DNA from: JAZDFP01 sp043801445
Lineage (GTDB): Bacteria; Planctomycetota; MHYJ01; JACQXL01
Reading direction: 5' to 3'
Assembly: GCA_043801445.1 (NCBI GenBank)
Contig: JAZDMB010000045.1
Span: 1 to 64,000 of the forward strand
Length of the DNA: 64,000 nucleotides
Shown: positions 6,763-15,212 of the stretch, one piece after another
Layout of the letters: each line of letters starts with the position of its first letter
How positions within the stretch are numbered: position 1 is the first letter of the stretch
Translations under genes and position numbers: made by a program
Notes under the pieces: generated by a model
Told to the model about the DNA's origin: nothing
What the model saw: the letters and a program-made list of their open reading frames with translations, nothing else
Database searches by the model: none

Positions 6763-7782
6763 ATGGAATGGTCTAATATTTGGATTATCGGCACTGTAAT
6801 TGTATTACTAATTCTTTTCGTCATAGGAATTATATTCCTGCGTTATGGATTTTTATGGTTACAGGCATTACTTTCCGGAGCATCAGTAAAACTATTGGAT
6901 TTAGTAGGAATGTGGTTCCGTAAAGTTGATGCGCATCTGATAGTAATAAATCGTATCAATGCCGTCAAAGCAGGCTTAAATATCCCGACCGCAACATTAG
7001 AGGCGCATTATTTATCAGGCGGAAACGTAACCAAAGTCGTTCGTTCTGTTATTGCGGCAAATAAAGCAGGCATTCATCTTACTATTGAAAGAGCAATGGC
7101 AATTGACTTGGCCGGAAGAGATGTTCTTGATGCCGTTCATACCAGTGTTCTTCCAAAGGTAATAGATTGCCCCGCTCAGAATCAAAGAGATGGCCGCGCG
7201 ACCATTGATGCAGTCGCAAAAGACGGAATTCAACTGCGAGCCCGCGCACGCGTTACGGTTCGCACTAACTTAGACCGTCTGGTAGGCGGCGCAACCGAAG
7301 AAACCATTATCGCCAGGGTCGGCGAAGGCATTGTTACCACGATTGGTTCCGCAGAAACCTATAAAGCAGTTTTAGAAAGTCCGGATACCATCTCTAAAAA
7401 AGTATTGGAAAAAGGATTGGATGCCGGCAGCGCATTTGAAATACTTTCCATCGATATTGCGGATGTAGACGTCGGTGAAAATATAGGCGCAAAATTACAG
7501 ATTGACCAGGCGGCGGCTGACCTCAAAATCGCACAGGCTCGCGCTGAAACCAGGCGCGCTCTCGCCGTGGCTCTGGAACAGGAAATGAAAGCCAAAACAC
7601 AGGAAATGAAAGCTAAAGTCGTAGAAGCAGAGGCAGAAGTTCCGAAAGCCCTGGCTTTTGCTTTCCGTGAAGGAAGATTAGGCGTAATGGATTATTATTC
7701 GCTTCGTAATATCCAGGCTGATACAGATATGAGGCAATCTATTTCTCAGCCTCCTCAGAAGAATACTAAAGAGACTCACTAA
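6763..7782 (+). CDS. floA: Flotillin-like protein FloA (SPFH domain)
   Basis: A 339-residue protein (family about 330) with an N-terminal membrane hairpin (about residues 5-40). The sequence LRYGFLWLQALLSGASVKLLDLVGMWFRKVD is typical of the FloA/YqfA (UPF0365) group. An SPFH domain follows with RTNLDRLVGGATEETIIARVGEGIVTTIGSAE, and then an alanine/glutamate-rich coiled coil with EMKAKTQEMKAKVVEAEAEVPKALA (about 265-300). FloA proteins scaffold membrane microdomains and oligomerise through the coiled coil. The start is set by AAAAGGAG 9 nt upstream. The next gene begins 24 bp after the stop. Confidence 0.95.
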   Translation: MEWSNIWIIGTVIVLLILFVIGIIFLRYGFLWLQALLSGASVKLLDLVGMWFRKVDAHLIVINRINAVKAGLNIPTATLEAHYLSGGNVTKVVRSVIAANKAGIHLTIERAMAIDLAGRDVLDAVHTSVLPKVIDCPAQNQRDGRATIDAVAKDGIQLRARARVTVRTNLDRLVGGATEETIIARVGEGIVTTIGSAETYKAVLESPDTISKKVLEKGLDAGSAFEILSIDIADVDVGENIGAKLQIDQAAADLKIAQARAETRRALAVALEQEMKAKTQEMKAKVVEAEAEVPKALAFAFREGRLGVMDYYSLRNIQADTDMRQSISQPPQKNTKETH

Positions 7783-7806
7783 CATTAAAATTAATGAACT
7801 AATAAG

Positions 7807-9345
7807 ATGAGAGTCAGCAAATGGCGGATAGAAAAATATAATATTCTAAACCGCTATTTTGTTGCTCTCATCTTTTGGTTGCTCTTTTTCTCGCTATCCC
7901 TCCAATCATATTCTTTCTCATCAGTCTCCTTAAATGATGACGATATCAGCAGCGAAATCAATCAACTTATCCGGAAACATGATCTGGAAAAAGCGCATCT
8001 GGCATTGAAAATCGTATCTCTTGCCGACAATCATACTATTTACGAAAAGAATGCTGATGATTTAATGATAACGGCATCCAATGTTAAATTGTTCACGACA
8101 GCCGCGGCTTTATGTAAATTAGGCCCGGACTTCGAATTTACTACCACCCTATTTTATGACGGCACACTCAAAGACTCTATTCTTAACGGCAACTTAATCA
8201 TCAAAAGTAATGGAGACCCGAATATATCGGGCAGATTCTATAATAACTGCCCCACTGCTATCTTCGAACAGTGGGCGAAAAAACTGCTCGAAATAGGCAT
8301 CAAAAGCATTAATGGCGATATAATTCTTGATGACAGCGCCTTTGACAGAAAGTATTGCTTGCCTTCCTGGCCTAAAGACCAATTGACATACTGGTACTGC
8401 GCCCCCATCTCGGCAGTATCTTTTAATGATAATTGTGTTGAGATTACGGTATTCTTAAATCGTAAAACCAATAAAATCGAATACGTTGTCTCACCGCCTA
8501 CAAAATATGTTAAGGTGTCTTTAGACATCGCTCTGGACAAAAATATATCTGAAAGCCGGATTGAATTTTATCGTGTCCCCAATACCAATAATATCACGAT
8601 TAACGGCAAAATGTCATTCAAAGACAGCATCTATAAGGAATTTATAACTGTCAATAATCCGCCTCTTTTCTTCGGAACGGTCTTAAAAGAAGTGCTTAAG
8701 CAAAAAGGAATTAATGTTGACGGTAAAATATCAAGCGCAAACCACCCATATCAGCCTCTTAATCAATTGGTTAAAACAAGCGAGACACAAACGAATTTAG
8801 CGCAAACAGTGAATGTAATCAATAAGAGGAGCCAAAATTTCTACGCAGAACAGGTCCTTAAATCTATGGCTTATCACTATAAGGGCAAAGGCAGTTTTAC
8901 CGGCGGGCTGGAAATCATTCGTGATTTTCTTGCCGATGAGGTGGGAATTACGCCCGGCGCCTATTTTATATCCGATGGCAGCGGGCTTTCCAGGGAAAAC
9001 TGCTTCAGCACCAACCAAATAATTAAACTATTGGGTTATTTATACCGTCATAAATTATTTTCCGTTTTCAGGGATTCGCTTGATAGCGACCTTCGGTTCT
9101 CCAAAAAAAGTAAAAACCATAGTGAAAAGGAAGAATCAATCTGGGTAAAAACCGGGTATCTGAAAAATGCCCTGTCTCTTTCCGGATATGCATTAAAGAC
9201 AAAAAATACTGCAAATAAACAAACACCGCCTGATTATTATGCTTTTTCCCTTATTATAAATGATTTCGAAGAACTGCCATCCGGATTAAAAAATGCCGAA
9301 CAATTCCGTGATGACTTCATCGTATTGCTTCAAAAATATCAATGA
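7807..9345 (+). CDS. dacB: D-alanyl-D-alanine carboxypeptidase/endopeptidase (PBP4, S13)
   Basis: A 512-residue penicillin-binding protein of peptidase family S13, acting on peptidoglycan in the periplasm. An N-terminal hydrophobic segment (about residues 16-38) should be a signal peptide or anchor. The three active-site motifs are visible: S-x-x-K as ASNVKLF near residue 95, S-x-N-equivalent as DGSGLSREN near 395, and KTG as VKTGYLKNALSLSGYA near 445. The large insertion between the first two motifs is a family feature. It is 24 bp downstream of floA and probably co-transcribed with it. It ends with TGA, showing that TGA is a normal stop here. Confidence 0.94.
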   Translation: MRVSKWRIEKYNILNRYFVALIFWLLFFSLSLQSYSFSSVSLNDDDISSEINQLIRKHDLEKAHLALKIVSLADNHTIYEKNADDLMITASNVKLFTTAAALCKLGPDFEFTTTLFYDGTLKDSILNGNLIIKSNGDPNISGRFYNNCPTAIFEQWAKKLLEIGIKSINGDIILDDSAFDRKYCLPSWPKDQLTYWYCAPISAVSFNDNCVEITVFLNRKTNKIEYVVSPPTKYVKVSLDIALDKNISESRIEFYRVPNTNNITINGKMSFKDSIYKEFITVNNPPLFFGTVLKEVLKQKGINVDGKISSANHPYQPLNQLVKTSETQTNLAQTVNVINKRSQNFYAEQVLKSMAYHYKGKGSFTGGLEIIRDFLADEVGITPGAYFISDGSGLSRENCFSTNQIIKLLGYLYRHKLFSVFRDSLDSDLRFSKKSKNHSEKEESIWVKTGYLKNALSLSGYALKTKNTANKQTPPDYYAFSLIINDFEELPSGLKNAEQFRDDFIVLLQKYQ

Positions 9346-9351
9346 TTTTGC

Positions 9352-9379
9352 TTGACAGAATGTATCTTTAAGCTATAAT
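9352..9379 (+). promoter_or_regulatory. Sigma70-type promoter of the coiled-coil/selenoprotein operon
   Basis: TTGACA (9352-9357) and TATAAT (9374-9379) are spaced by 16 bp. The roughly 100-nt leader that follows contains GAGGT (9406-9410) pairing with ACCTC (9419-9423). No known riboswitch was recognised. A strong AAGGAGG lies just before the ATG at 9486. Confidence 0.8.
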
Positions 9380-9485
9380 ATTTCCTAACATAAAGGGGTA
9401 AAGGGGAGGTGAAAAATTACCTCTGATGTGATTTTGGAATGGAACCGAATATAACAAAACCGGTAACTAAGGAGGATATAAAATT

Positions 9486-10238
9486 ATGAAATACTTTGTC
9501 ATTATCATTGCATTGCTTCTGATTGCCTCTACAAGCGTATTGGGTTATTTTGTTATGCAGCAGAGTAAACAGATTACGACCATCAACCCACAATCATCAA
9601 ATGACTTAACAGCTCTCAAATCGCAGGTTGCCAAACTTCAGACTGATTTGACTGAACTGAAAAATACCATCGCTAATCAATCGCTTCGTATCCAGACATT
9701 AAAAGTAGAGCCTTCGAATTCTTCGGAGAATCTGCCTCAGGCCCGTGTTGAATTATTCAATGACCCCGACTTTGTTAAGGAATTGCAGGACCGGGTAGAA
9801 AAGCTGATAAAGAATGCCCAGCGCAAACAAGGAATGGAAATTCAAAAACAGGTAACAGAAGTGGTAAAAGGCTTCAACGCAATGGGACAGCAAATGCTTG
9901 ATGATTTCGTAACCGAGTTCAGCAAGACCACGAATCTGGATGCTTATCAGAAACAGGAGTTTTCCAAGATATTATCTGACAGAGCCAGTAAGACTATGGC
10001 ATTACTATTCATGCAATTCGGTCCTCAGAGGCTTCCGGCGGAAGAATTCAAAAGCAGGCAGGAAGTTATAAGGAACGAATCGAATGAAAAGGTTAAGCAG
10101 ATTTTTCTGCCTGAACAATATGAACAATATCAGAAAGTAGAATCCCAGTTTTCGGATCCAATGCATGGGCGGTTTAACATGCAACAACCGCAGCAACAGC
10201 CGCCGCAACAAGAACAAACGCCTCAAACTCCCAAATAA
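9486..10238 (+). CDS. Membrane-anchored coiled-coil protein of unknown function
   Basis: A 250-residue protein with an N-terminal signal-anchor (KYFVIIIALLLIASTSVLGYFV). A heptad-rich coiled coil covers about residues 40-70 (LTALKSQVAKLQTDLTEL and following). A helical domain with many charged residues comes next, and the C-terminus is proline/glutamine-rich (QQPQQQPPQQEQ). The middle part, with LPAEEFKSRQEVIRNESNEKVKQIFLPEQYEQY, vaguely recalls Spy/CpxP-like or LTXXQ proteins, in which helix pairs end in L-x-x-E/D-Q-x-x-x-Y. That is weak. It is the first gene of a two-gene operon. The thioredoxin-like gene begins 21 bp later behind its own AAGGAGG, so the pair may act together on extracytoplasmic thiols. 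Confidence 0.75.
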   Translation: MKYFVIIIALLLIASTSVLGYFVMQQSKQITTINPQSSNDLTALKSQVAKLQTDLTELKNTIANQSLRIQTLKVEPSNSSENLPQARVELFNDPDFVKELQDRVEKLIKNAQRKQGMEIQKQVTEVVKGFNAMGQQMLDDFVTEFSKTTNLDAYQKQEFSKILSDRASKTMALLFMQFGPQRLPAEEFKSRQEVIRNESNEKVKQIFLPEQYEQYQKVESQFSDPMHGRFNMQQPQQQPPQQEQTPQTPK

Positions 10239-10259
10239 TTATTAAGGAGGAATAAAGGT

Positions 10260-11315
10260 ATGTTGAAATCAAATAAATGGCAATTGTTAGCAATGCTTCT
10301 GATTCTGGTCGCCGGCTTATTATGGCTGTCACCGTCATATCTCAGAAGCCAGGATGATGTTACCATTGATAATATAAATTGCGGCTCCCTGATAACCGGT
10401 GAGGAAATCAGCAAGGATGATATGCAGGGCTGTGTCGTGGGTGTCCTATCTTGGGGAAAGTGGTGAGGCGCCTGCGCATCGGAGATGCCCCACTCAGTTG
10501 AGTGGTATAAAAAATACTCTCCTCAGGGATATATCATGCTCGGATTCCACAGCACTAAACAAGAAACCAAAGAAGAAGTTATAGCATACTGCAAAAGCAA
10601 TCGAGTAACTTTCCCGATTTACGAAGGCGGTCGTGTCAGCGGAGCAGAGAGCCAAGGCATTCCTAATTTTGTCCTTTTTGACCATACCGGCAAAATGATT
10701 TTCAAGGGTCATCCGGGCGAGGCAGACAAGAAATTAGCCGATGCAATGAAGAATGCGCCTGACCCGATGGTCGGCGAAGGCCCTTACAAAAAACTAACCG
10801 CGCTCACCGTGAAAATCAAGGAGCACAAAGAACTCGGCAAAATACTCTCTGCCTTGAAAACGAAACATGTGATTTCTGCGGATGCCGATGAAAAAGCAGA
10901 AGCTGAAAAGTTAATAGAACGTATGAGCCGTTACGGCAATAGATTAATCGAAAAAGCCGATAAGAAAAAAGATACACAGCCGTTAAATGCTTATAACCTT
11001 TATCAGCAGGCAGCCACACTCTTTAAGGGCGACGAAATAGGCGATAATGCCGATAGAATCCTTAAGGAACTCAAAGAAGATAAGAATTTCCAGGATAATA
11101 TGAAAGCCGATAAGGAACTTACGGATATGATGCCCCAAATAGAAAAACTAAAGCCCTGCGGTAAAACATGCCATGCATTTAATAAAGAGTGCCAGAACTG
11201 CCATAAAAAGAATCAGACATTTGAAGAAATTATGGCAAAGGCGCGGGGGTTGGTGAAAAAATATCCGTCTTCCCCGGCCGCTGAAAAGATTAAAGAACTT
11301 CTACCCATACAATAG
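10260..11315 (+). CDS. Predicted selenocysteine-containing thioredoxin-like protein
   Basis: One frame of 351 residues, broken only by TGA at 10464-10466 (codon 69). Before it comes an N-terminal membrane anchor (about residues 7-25) and VVGVLSWGKW; after it GACASEMPHSVEWYKKYSPQG. Thioredoxin/TlpA proteins have WCxxC at exactly this point, so the TGA replaces the first redox Cys, giving UGAC. The fold continues with a GIPNFVLFD cis-Pro segment near residue 135. The C-terminal helical extension carries CxxxCH (300-305) and CxxCH (311-315), which could bind haem c or zinc. Downstream of the TGA a short SECIS-like hairpin is present. The second ORF has no spaced Shine-Dalgarno site of its own. 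Alternatives are a point mutation of a Cys codon or a sequencing error. It is the second gene of an operon with 9486-10238. Confidence 0.78.
10490..10505 (+). promoter_or_regulatory. Candidate bacterial SECIS hairpin
   Basis: CCACTC (10490-10495) and GAGTGG (10500-10505) form a perfect 6-bp stem with loop AGTT. The loop starts 29 nt after the in-frame TGA and contains a G and a U. A nearer alternative is GCATC (10476-10480) with GATGC (10484-10488) and a GGA loop. Bacterial SECIS elements lie within the coding sequence just after the UGA, with a short stem and a G in the first loop positions. The match is to that general description, and the hairpins are too short to be proof. Confidence 0.5.
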
Positions 11316-11326
11316 GAAAGATGAAA

Positions 11327-11357
11327 CCTGCCCGACTGGGTATCAGGTCAGGCGGGT
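11327..11357. repeat. CCTGCCCG/GGCGGG intergenic palindrome
   Basis: CCTGCCCGACTGG is followed shortly by GTCAGGCGGGT, an imperfect palindrome of the same family that appears inside larC (11871-11905), and between genes at 12963-12992, 15549-15570, 20548-20580, 22209-22277 and 35966-35992. Just downstream, GACGCC and GGCGTC (about 11385-11421), followed by TTTTCTC, may act as a terminator of the selenoprotein operon. Confidence 0.55.
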
Positions 11358-11446
11358 AATAAAAATGGAAAATTCCTCTCATCGTCCGACGCCATAGTCA
11401 GGCTTTGGACGACGGCGTCTTTTCTCTTTCATCTATCATCTTTTTA

Positions 11447-12724
11447 ATGAACATTGCATATTTTGACTGTTCTTCGGGTGTCAGCGGCGATATGATATTA
11501 TCGGCATTGGTCGATGCCGGATTGCCATTCTCTAAACTCAAAGCCGCACTCAACAAACTCATCTCGCCCTATAAAGTCTCTCTGACAAATCATCGTGCGG
11601 AAAGATGCGGCTTGAGCGGACTGAAAATCGATATCAAAGGCGCTGAAAAATATTTATCATTCGATGAAATATGCCGTATCATCAAGAAAAGCTCATTACC
11701 GAATAATATAAAAAGCGACTCCCTGATAATTCTCAACCGGCTGGCTGATGCGGAATCAAAAGTCCATCACCATTTAGACCCAGTTAGAAATTTTGACCCG
11801 AAGGGGAAAAATATCTTTACTGGGTCTTATCCCGATAGTATTCGTCGGGACAACCACGCATCGGAAAATACCTGCCCGACTGAACACCCGGTCAGGCGGG
11901 TCAGACTCCACGAACTCGGCTCTATTGATACCTTAATTGACATTGTCGGTTCGGTATTTGGCATCCATCATTTAGGAATAAAATCTATCTATGTCTCTCC
12001 CCTGCCGCTGACCGAAGGAACGGTGAAGACCCACCACGGCCTTTATCCATTACCGGCGCCGGCAACAATGGAAATGCTCAAAGGATTTGAATTATTCAAA
12101 AGCAACATCAAAGCCGAATTGGTTACCCCGACCGGAGCGGCGATATTAACGACCTTAGGCAAACCATCGCAACAAATTACTAAATTTACTATTTCTCATA
12201 TCGGCTATGGTGCAGGTTCTATGGATATACCATCCCAACCTAATATATTAAGGGTTATTATCGGCGGAACTGATAGCATCACTAATAATGTCGAAACAGA
12301 CAATATCTGTGAATTGGAAACGAATATTGATAATGTCTCTGCCGAAATTATCGGCTATGTCATTGAGAAATTATTCAAGGCAGGCGCATTGGATGTATTT
12401 ACAATACCCATCCAGATGAAAAAATCCAGGCCCGCTTTATTATTAAAGGTCCTATCTTCGATGGATACTGCCTCCAAGATGGAAGCAATTATCTTCAGCG
12501 AAATTCCGACATTAGGCATCCGAAAATATTTTACGAGCCGGGTTAAACTCAAAAGAGAAATACGCAGCGTCAAAACGAAATATGGCATTATCAGGGTTAA
12601 AGTCAGCCGCTACAATGAAACGATAAATATATCACCAGAATATGATGATTGCCGCAAAGCCGCAGAAAAGTATGGTGTTCCGATAAGACAGGTCATTTCA
12701 GAAGCTTGCCTGCCGAAACTTTAG
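11447..12724 (+). CDS. larC: Nickel-pincer cofactor biosynthesis protein LarC
   Basis: A 425-residue LarC-family (DUF111) protein. LarC inserts nickel, with CTP, into the pyridinium dithiocarboxylate to make the pincer cofactor of lactate racemase-type LarA enzymes. The N-terminus MNIAYFDCSSGVSGDM is diagnostic, as are the HLDPV/LHELGSIDTLIDIVG region, SPLPLTEGTVKTHHGLYPLPAPATMEML and VTPTGAAIL. The start at 11447 is preferred because the 14 extra residues upstream derive from a hairpin. The usual frameshift-split larC1/larC2 arrangement is absent; both halves are in one frame. About 40 residues between the conserved His-rich segment and LHELGS come from palindromic insertions. No larA, larB or larE is in the window. 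Confidence 0.93.
   Translation: MNIAYFDCSSGVSGDMILSALVDAGLPFSKLKAALNKLISPYKVSLTNHRAERCGLSGLKIDIKGAEKYLSFDEICRIIKKSSLPNNIKSDSLIILNRLADAESKVHHHLDPVRNFDPKGKNIFTGSYPDSIRRDNHASENTCPTEHPVRRVRLHELGSIDTLIDIVGSVFGIHHLGIKSIYVSPLPLTEGTVKTHHGLYPLPAPATMEMLKGFELFKSNIKAELVTPTGAAILTTLGKPSQQITKFTISHIGYGAGSMDIPSQPNILRVIIGGTDSITNNVETDNICELETNIDNVSAEIIGYVIEKLFKAGALDVFTIPIQMKKSRPALLLKVLSSMDTASKMEAIIFSEIPTLGIRKYFTSRVKLKREIRSVKTKYGIIRVKVSRYNETINISPEYDDCRKAAEKYGVPIRQVISEACLPKL
11776..11905. repeat. In-frame composite palindromic insertion in larC
   Basis: Three palindromes lie in a row within the coding sequence: AGACCCAGT (11776-11784) with ACTGGGTCT (11819-11827), CCCGA (11831-11835) with TCGGG, and CCTGCCCGAC (11871-11880) with GTCAGGCGGG (11891-11900). 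The encoded residues (NFDPKGKNIFTGSYPDS...) are absent from what I know of LarC, yet the frame and downstream conserved sequence are intact. The composite structure suggests successive insertions. Confidence 0.72.
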
Positions 12725-13278
12725 CGTAGGCAGGCCTGCCCCGTTAGAAAGAACCACATATTCTTACCGGCCGACCCGCCCGAACGACTGGCGTCGTCCA
12801 GTCGGGCTGGGACGCTGAGTTCACAGAGAAATACAATTTATTTATAAGGAGTCCAGGAATTCAGGAAAATTGATCTTGGTTTCATGGTCTCTTTATAGAA
12901 ATATTATCCGTGTCCATCTGCGTTCATCTGTGTCCTATATTTCTCGGCGTTCTCTGCGCCTCCCCGCCTGAACGAATGTTCATTCGGGCAGGTGCGATGC
13001 ATCTACTCCATACTTTATACTACATACTATATCTCTGTGGCTTACCTACTGGGTTAAAGATTATTTTATTGTCACACCTCACCATACATTCTCTGAGGAG
13101 AAAGTAATAAATGTATTGGTTAGTTTTCGGATATTTTTGGCTCGTTCAGATGTCCGTCGCAGGTACAGACGGCCAAGATATGATACAACAAAAATAAAGA
13201 AATTTCTGACAGGAAATAACGAATAATTGACGTGTTTCAGGTGATGCGCATACTATTTGACAAATACAACTACACTAC
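12725..13278. other. Gene-free stretch with several palindromic repeats
   Basis: No credible gene is present; the 65-codon ORF here is repeat-derived. The stretch holds GCCTGCC...GGCAGGC spanning the larC stop, a single CCCCGTTAGA end (12739-12748), a CCCGCCTGAACG / CATTCGGGCAGG palindrome (12963-12992), and a TATAAGGAG-type hairpin (12843-12897). It also holds the phrase CATACTTTATACTACATACT (about 13011-13031), which recurs near 63682. The remainder to 13278 shows nothing recognisable. Confidence 0.6.
12843..12897. repeat. TATAAGGA-type hairpin, copy 1
   Basis: TATAAGGAGTCCAGGAATTC on the left pairs imperfectly with TTGGTTTCATGGTCTCTTTATA on the right side. Close relatives occur at 41482-41536 and 63539-63593, and a half copy occurs near 35841. 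Confidence 0.6.
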
Positions 13279-14382
13279 TTACTTATCCAAATCAAAAAAG
13301 ATACCTAATTTTTCCTCACATTTCTTTTTCGTTGCGCTTATTATAGAAAATATCCTCGCATTATCTAATTCATAGATTTCAGGTGGATATTTCTTGTATA
13401 ATTCTTCTATCTTATCCAAACAATCTCTATAATTGTTCAGTTCATAATATGTTCGTATTAAATTTATTATAGTACTCATATCATAGGGGTATAAATTATA
13501 CCCCTTAAGATAATACTCTAATGCTTGTTTATGGTTTTTCTCAAGAGTCAACAGCCCCCCCCTTATGCAATAACCCGAATACGAATTGGGGAACAACCGT
13601 ATAACATAATCTGTATATTTTAATGCGGAAGGAATATTTTTATCATCCCCGCTTCTTAATTTACGCACTATCGTATTTTCTAAATATGCCCCCAATACCT
13701 CTTTTTTTGTTAGATTAGTTAAAAAATCCCTTCTTATTTTCATATCTGTTTGTTTTATTCGAGTCGCCAGTATTTTCAAGTACTCTTCATCCGATATATT
13801 TTTACCGGGTCTAAATGTGGTGTCTATATTTATTTGGGTATTCCCGTCATCATACCTGATAAAAAAATGTCCTGGTATCAGCACACCATAAACAGGTAAA
13901 TTTAATCGTTCTGCAAGAACCAGGTAAATAATACCGCTACTCAGACAATGGGATTTTCTTTGCCGCAAAGCATTATGAAAAAAGTAACTATCAGGTGTAC
14001 CCTCGTTTCCTGTAAAGCCTCGGAATTCCATTTCATCAAAGAAATACTTGTTAAGAATTTCCACAATTTTTTGTGATTCGGCTATTCCTTTAAGGCGTGG
14101 GCGAATTTCAGCAGCCATACATTCAATTTTTTTTAATTCATTTTCCATATTTACTTCAGGGTAGACGCACTTGGTTATTAATAAAACGTATTTGCCAAGA
14201 TTTATATTTTCTTCAGGCATTGCCAGTATTTCTTCACAGACCGATTCAAGGGTTATCTTCTTTGCCTCATTTTCTTGTGCCCGAGATAATTCAGAAGATG
14301 ATATTTGACCGGTTGCACAGCCGGTTAAAACATGAATACATACAAGAAATAATACTGACAATAATTTAATCGCTATTCTCAT
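13279..14382 (-). CDS. Lipoprotein with transglutaminase-like and TPR segments
   Basis: A 367-residue predicted lipoprotein: signal peptide IKLLSVLFLVCIHVLTGC with Cys21 as lipobox cysteine. Residues about 80-200 resemble the SirB1/Transglut_core2 domain: a short helical lead, then QRKSHCLSSGIIYLVLAERL with the candidate nucleophile Cys, GVLIPGHFFIRY with the His, and NIDTTFRPG with the Asp. The order Cys-His-Asp is that of a transglutaminase/cysteine-protease triad, so it may be catalytically competent. The C-terminal third has TPR-like helices around ALEYYLKGYNLYPYDMSTI and CLDKIEELYKKYPPE. It would act at the inner face of the outer membrane or in the periplasm. No operon partner; the substrate is unknown. 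Confidence 0.8.
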   Translation of the reverse strand: MRIAIKLLSVLFLVCIHVLTGCATGQISSSELSRAQENEAKKITLESVCEEILAMPEENINLGKYVLLITKCVYPEVNMENELKKIECMAAEIRPRLKGIAESQKIVEILNKYFFDEMEFRGFTGNEGTPDSYFFHNALRQRKSHCLSSGIIYLVLAERLNLPVYGVLIPGHFFIRYDDGNTQINIDTTFRPGKNISDEEYLKILATRIKQTDMKIRRDFLTNLTKKEVLGAYLENTIVRKLRSGDDKNIPSALKYTDYVIRLFPNSYSGYCIRGGLLTLEKNHKQALEYYLKGYNLYPYDMSTIINLIRTYYELNNYRDCLDKIEELYKKYPPEIYELDNARIFSIISATKKKCEEKLGIFFDLDK

Positions 14383-14485
14383 TTTTATGCTTATCCTTAT
14401 TCCTAACTATGTGCCGCCTGTTACCTTTTGAGACATTTTGACCATAAAATAGATTGACTCTCGGAACTGAAAAGGAAAGTTATTT

Positions 14486-14587
14486 ATGTCTAAATTAGGA
14501 TTATTTGAGAAGATTGTCAAGAATCATATTGTCTATCGCAAAAAACCGCCTATTGTACCACACTCTCTGGACTTAAGGTGCTTTTAA
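14486..14587 (+). pseudogene. 33-codon ORF, possible N-terminal gene remnant
   Basis: ATG at 14486 follows AAAGGAAAG and opens a 33-residue frame (MSKLGLFEKIVKNHIVYRKK...). The segment IVYRKKPPIVPHSLDL is nearly repeated after the FHA gene (15333-15391, read as IIYRKKPPIAPRSLSL in an open but startless frame). This suggests two degraded copies of one coding segment. The protein is not recognised. Confidence 0.35.
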
Positions 14588-14673
14588 AATCGTCAGCAAT
14601 GCGTCCATTAATTCATTATTGATTTTGTGGACACTCAAGTAGTAAAACTTCCACATACGAAACGGGAAACTCC

Positions 14674-14702
14674 TTGACACCTACCAGTTAATTTAGTACT
14701 AT
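14674..14702 (+). promoter_or_regulatory. Possible promoter upstream of the FHA gene
   Basis: TTGACA (14674-14679) is followed after 17 bp by TACTAT (14697-14702). The FHA start codon is 112 nt downstream. The -10 is imperfect. Confidence 0.4.
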
Positions 14703-14813
14703 CTAATACTGCCAAAGCTGCTTAAGTTAAACATTTCAGGTAAATAGACAGCAGTATGAGGTTAAATGTGTCCCAAAAGGATATGGGAAACAAAATAGCC
14801 CGAAAGAAAATAT

Positions 14814-15212
14814 ATGTATTCCTCTCAAAATGAAATAGATAAAAATAAAGACGGCACTGAGAGTTCTATTCTTGAAAGCAAGGAAAGCCTCCTGAGATTT
14901 AAGTCAGGGTATAAAAAGCTGAAAATTATACTCAGTGGAAGCAACGAATTTCTTATCGGGCGGGGGGACAGATGCAATATCCGCCTGGACAAGATGATTT
15001 CCGCTGATGGCATTTCAAGAGAGCACGCCATGATAACAAAAACAACGGCAGAAGATGGTAAGATAGTATATCAAATCAAGGATATGGGTAGCACTTCCGG
15101 CACATATGTTAATGGCGAAAAAATAGGCGGAGATTATCGCCTCTTGAATCACAGGGACGAAATCAAATTTGGGCAGTACCTCATTTTTATGTTCAAGCAA
15201 GGGTTAGCTTAA
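14814..15212 (+). CDS. FHA-domain protein
   Basis: A 132-residue protein consisting of a polar N-terminal stretch (about residues 1-35) and a single forkhead-associated domain. Phosphothreonine-binding landmarks are FLIGRGDRCNIRLD (Gly-Arg, about 46-60), ISREHAMI (Ser-Arg-x-His, about 68-75) and GSTSGTYVNGEKI (Asn-Gly, about 97-110), all intact. FHA domains bind phosphothreonine peptides and usually work with Ser/Thr kinases or secretion systems, but none is nearby. There is no transmembrane segment, so it is cytoplasmic. The ribosome-binding site is weak (GAAAG). The gene lies in a repeat-rich, otherwise gene-free region between direct repeats, so it may have been moved there. Confidence 0.92.
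   Translation: MYSSQNEIDKNKDGTESSILESKESLLRFKSGYKKLKIILSGSNEFLIGRGDRCNIRLDKMISADGISREHAMITKTTAEDGKIVYQIKDMGSTSGTYVNGEKIGGDYRLLNHRDEIKFGQYLIFMFKQGLA

Noticed and set aside
10260..10466. Separate 68-residue protein followed by an independent 276-residue protein
   Set aside because: Both ORFs are in the same frame, separated only by one TGA in the redox motif, and the second ATG has no correctly spaced ribosome-binding site. A selenoprotein is the better model; a pseudogene remains possible.
10260..11315. Alternative genetic code (TGA read as Trp or Gly)
   Set aside because: dacB, queD and mcsA all end naturally in TGA at family-typical lengths, so TGA is a stop in this genome.
12910..13107. 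65-residue plus-strand ORF
   Set aside because: It is composed of dispersed repeat words (TCTCTGCGCC, CATACTTTATACTAC).
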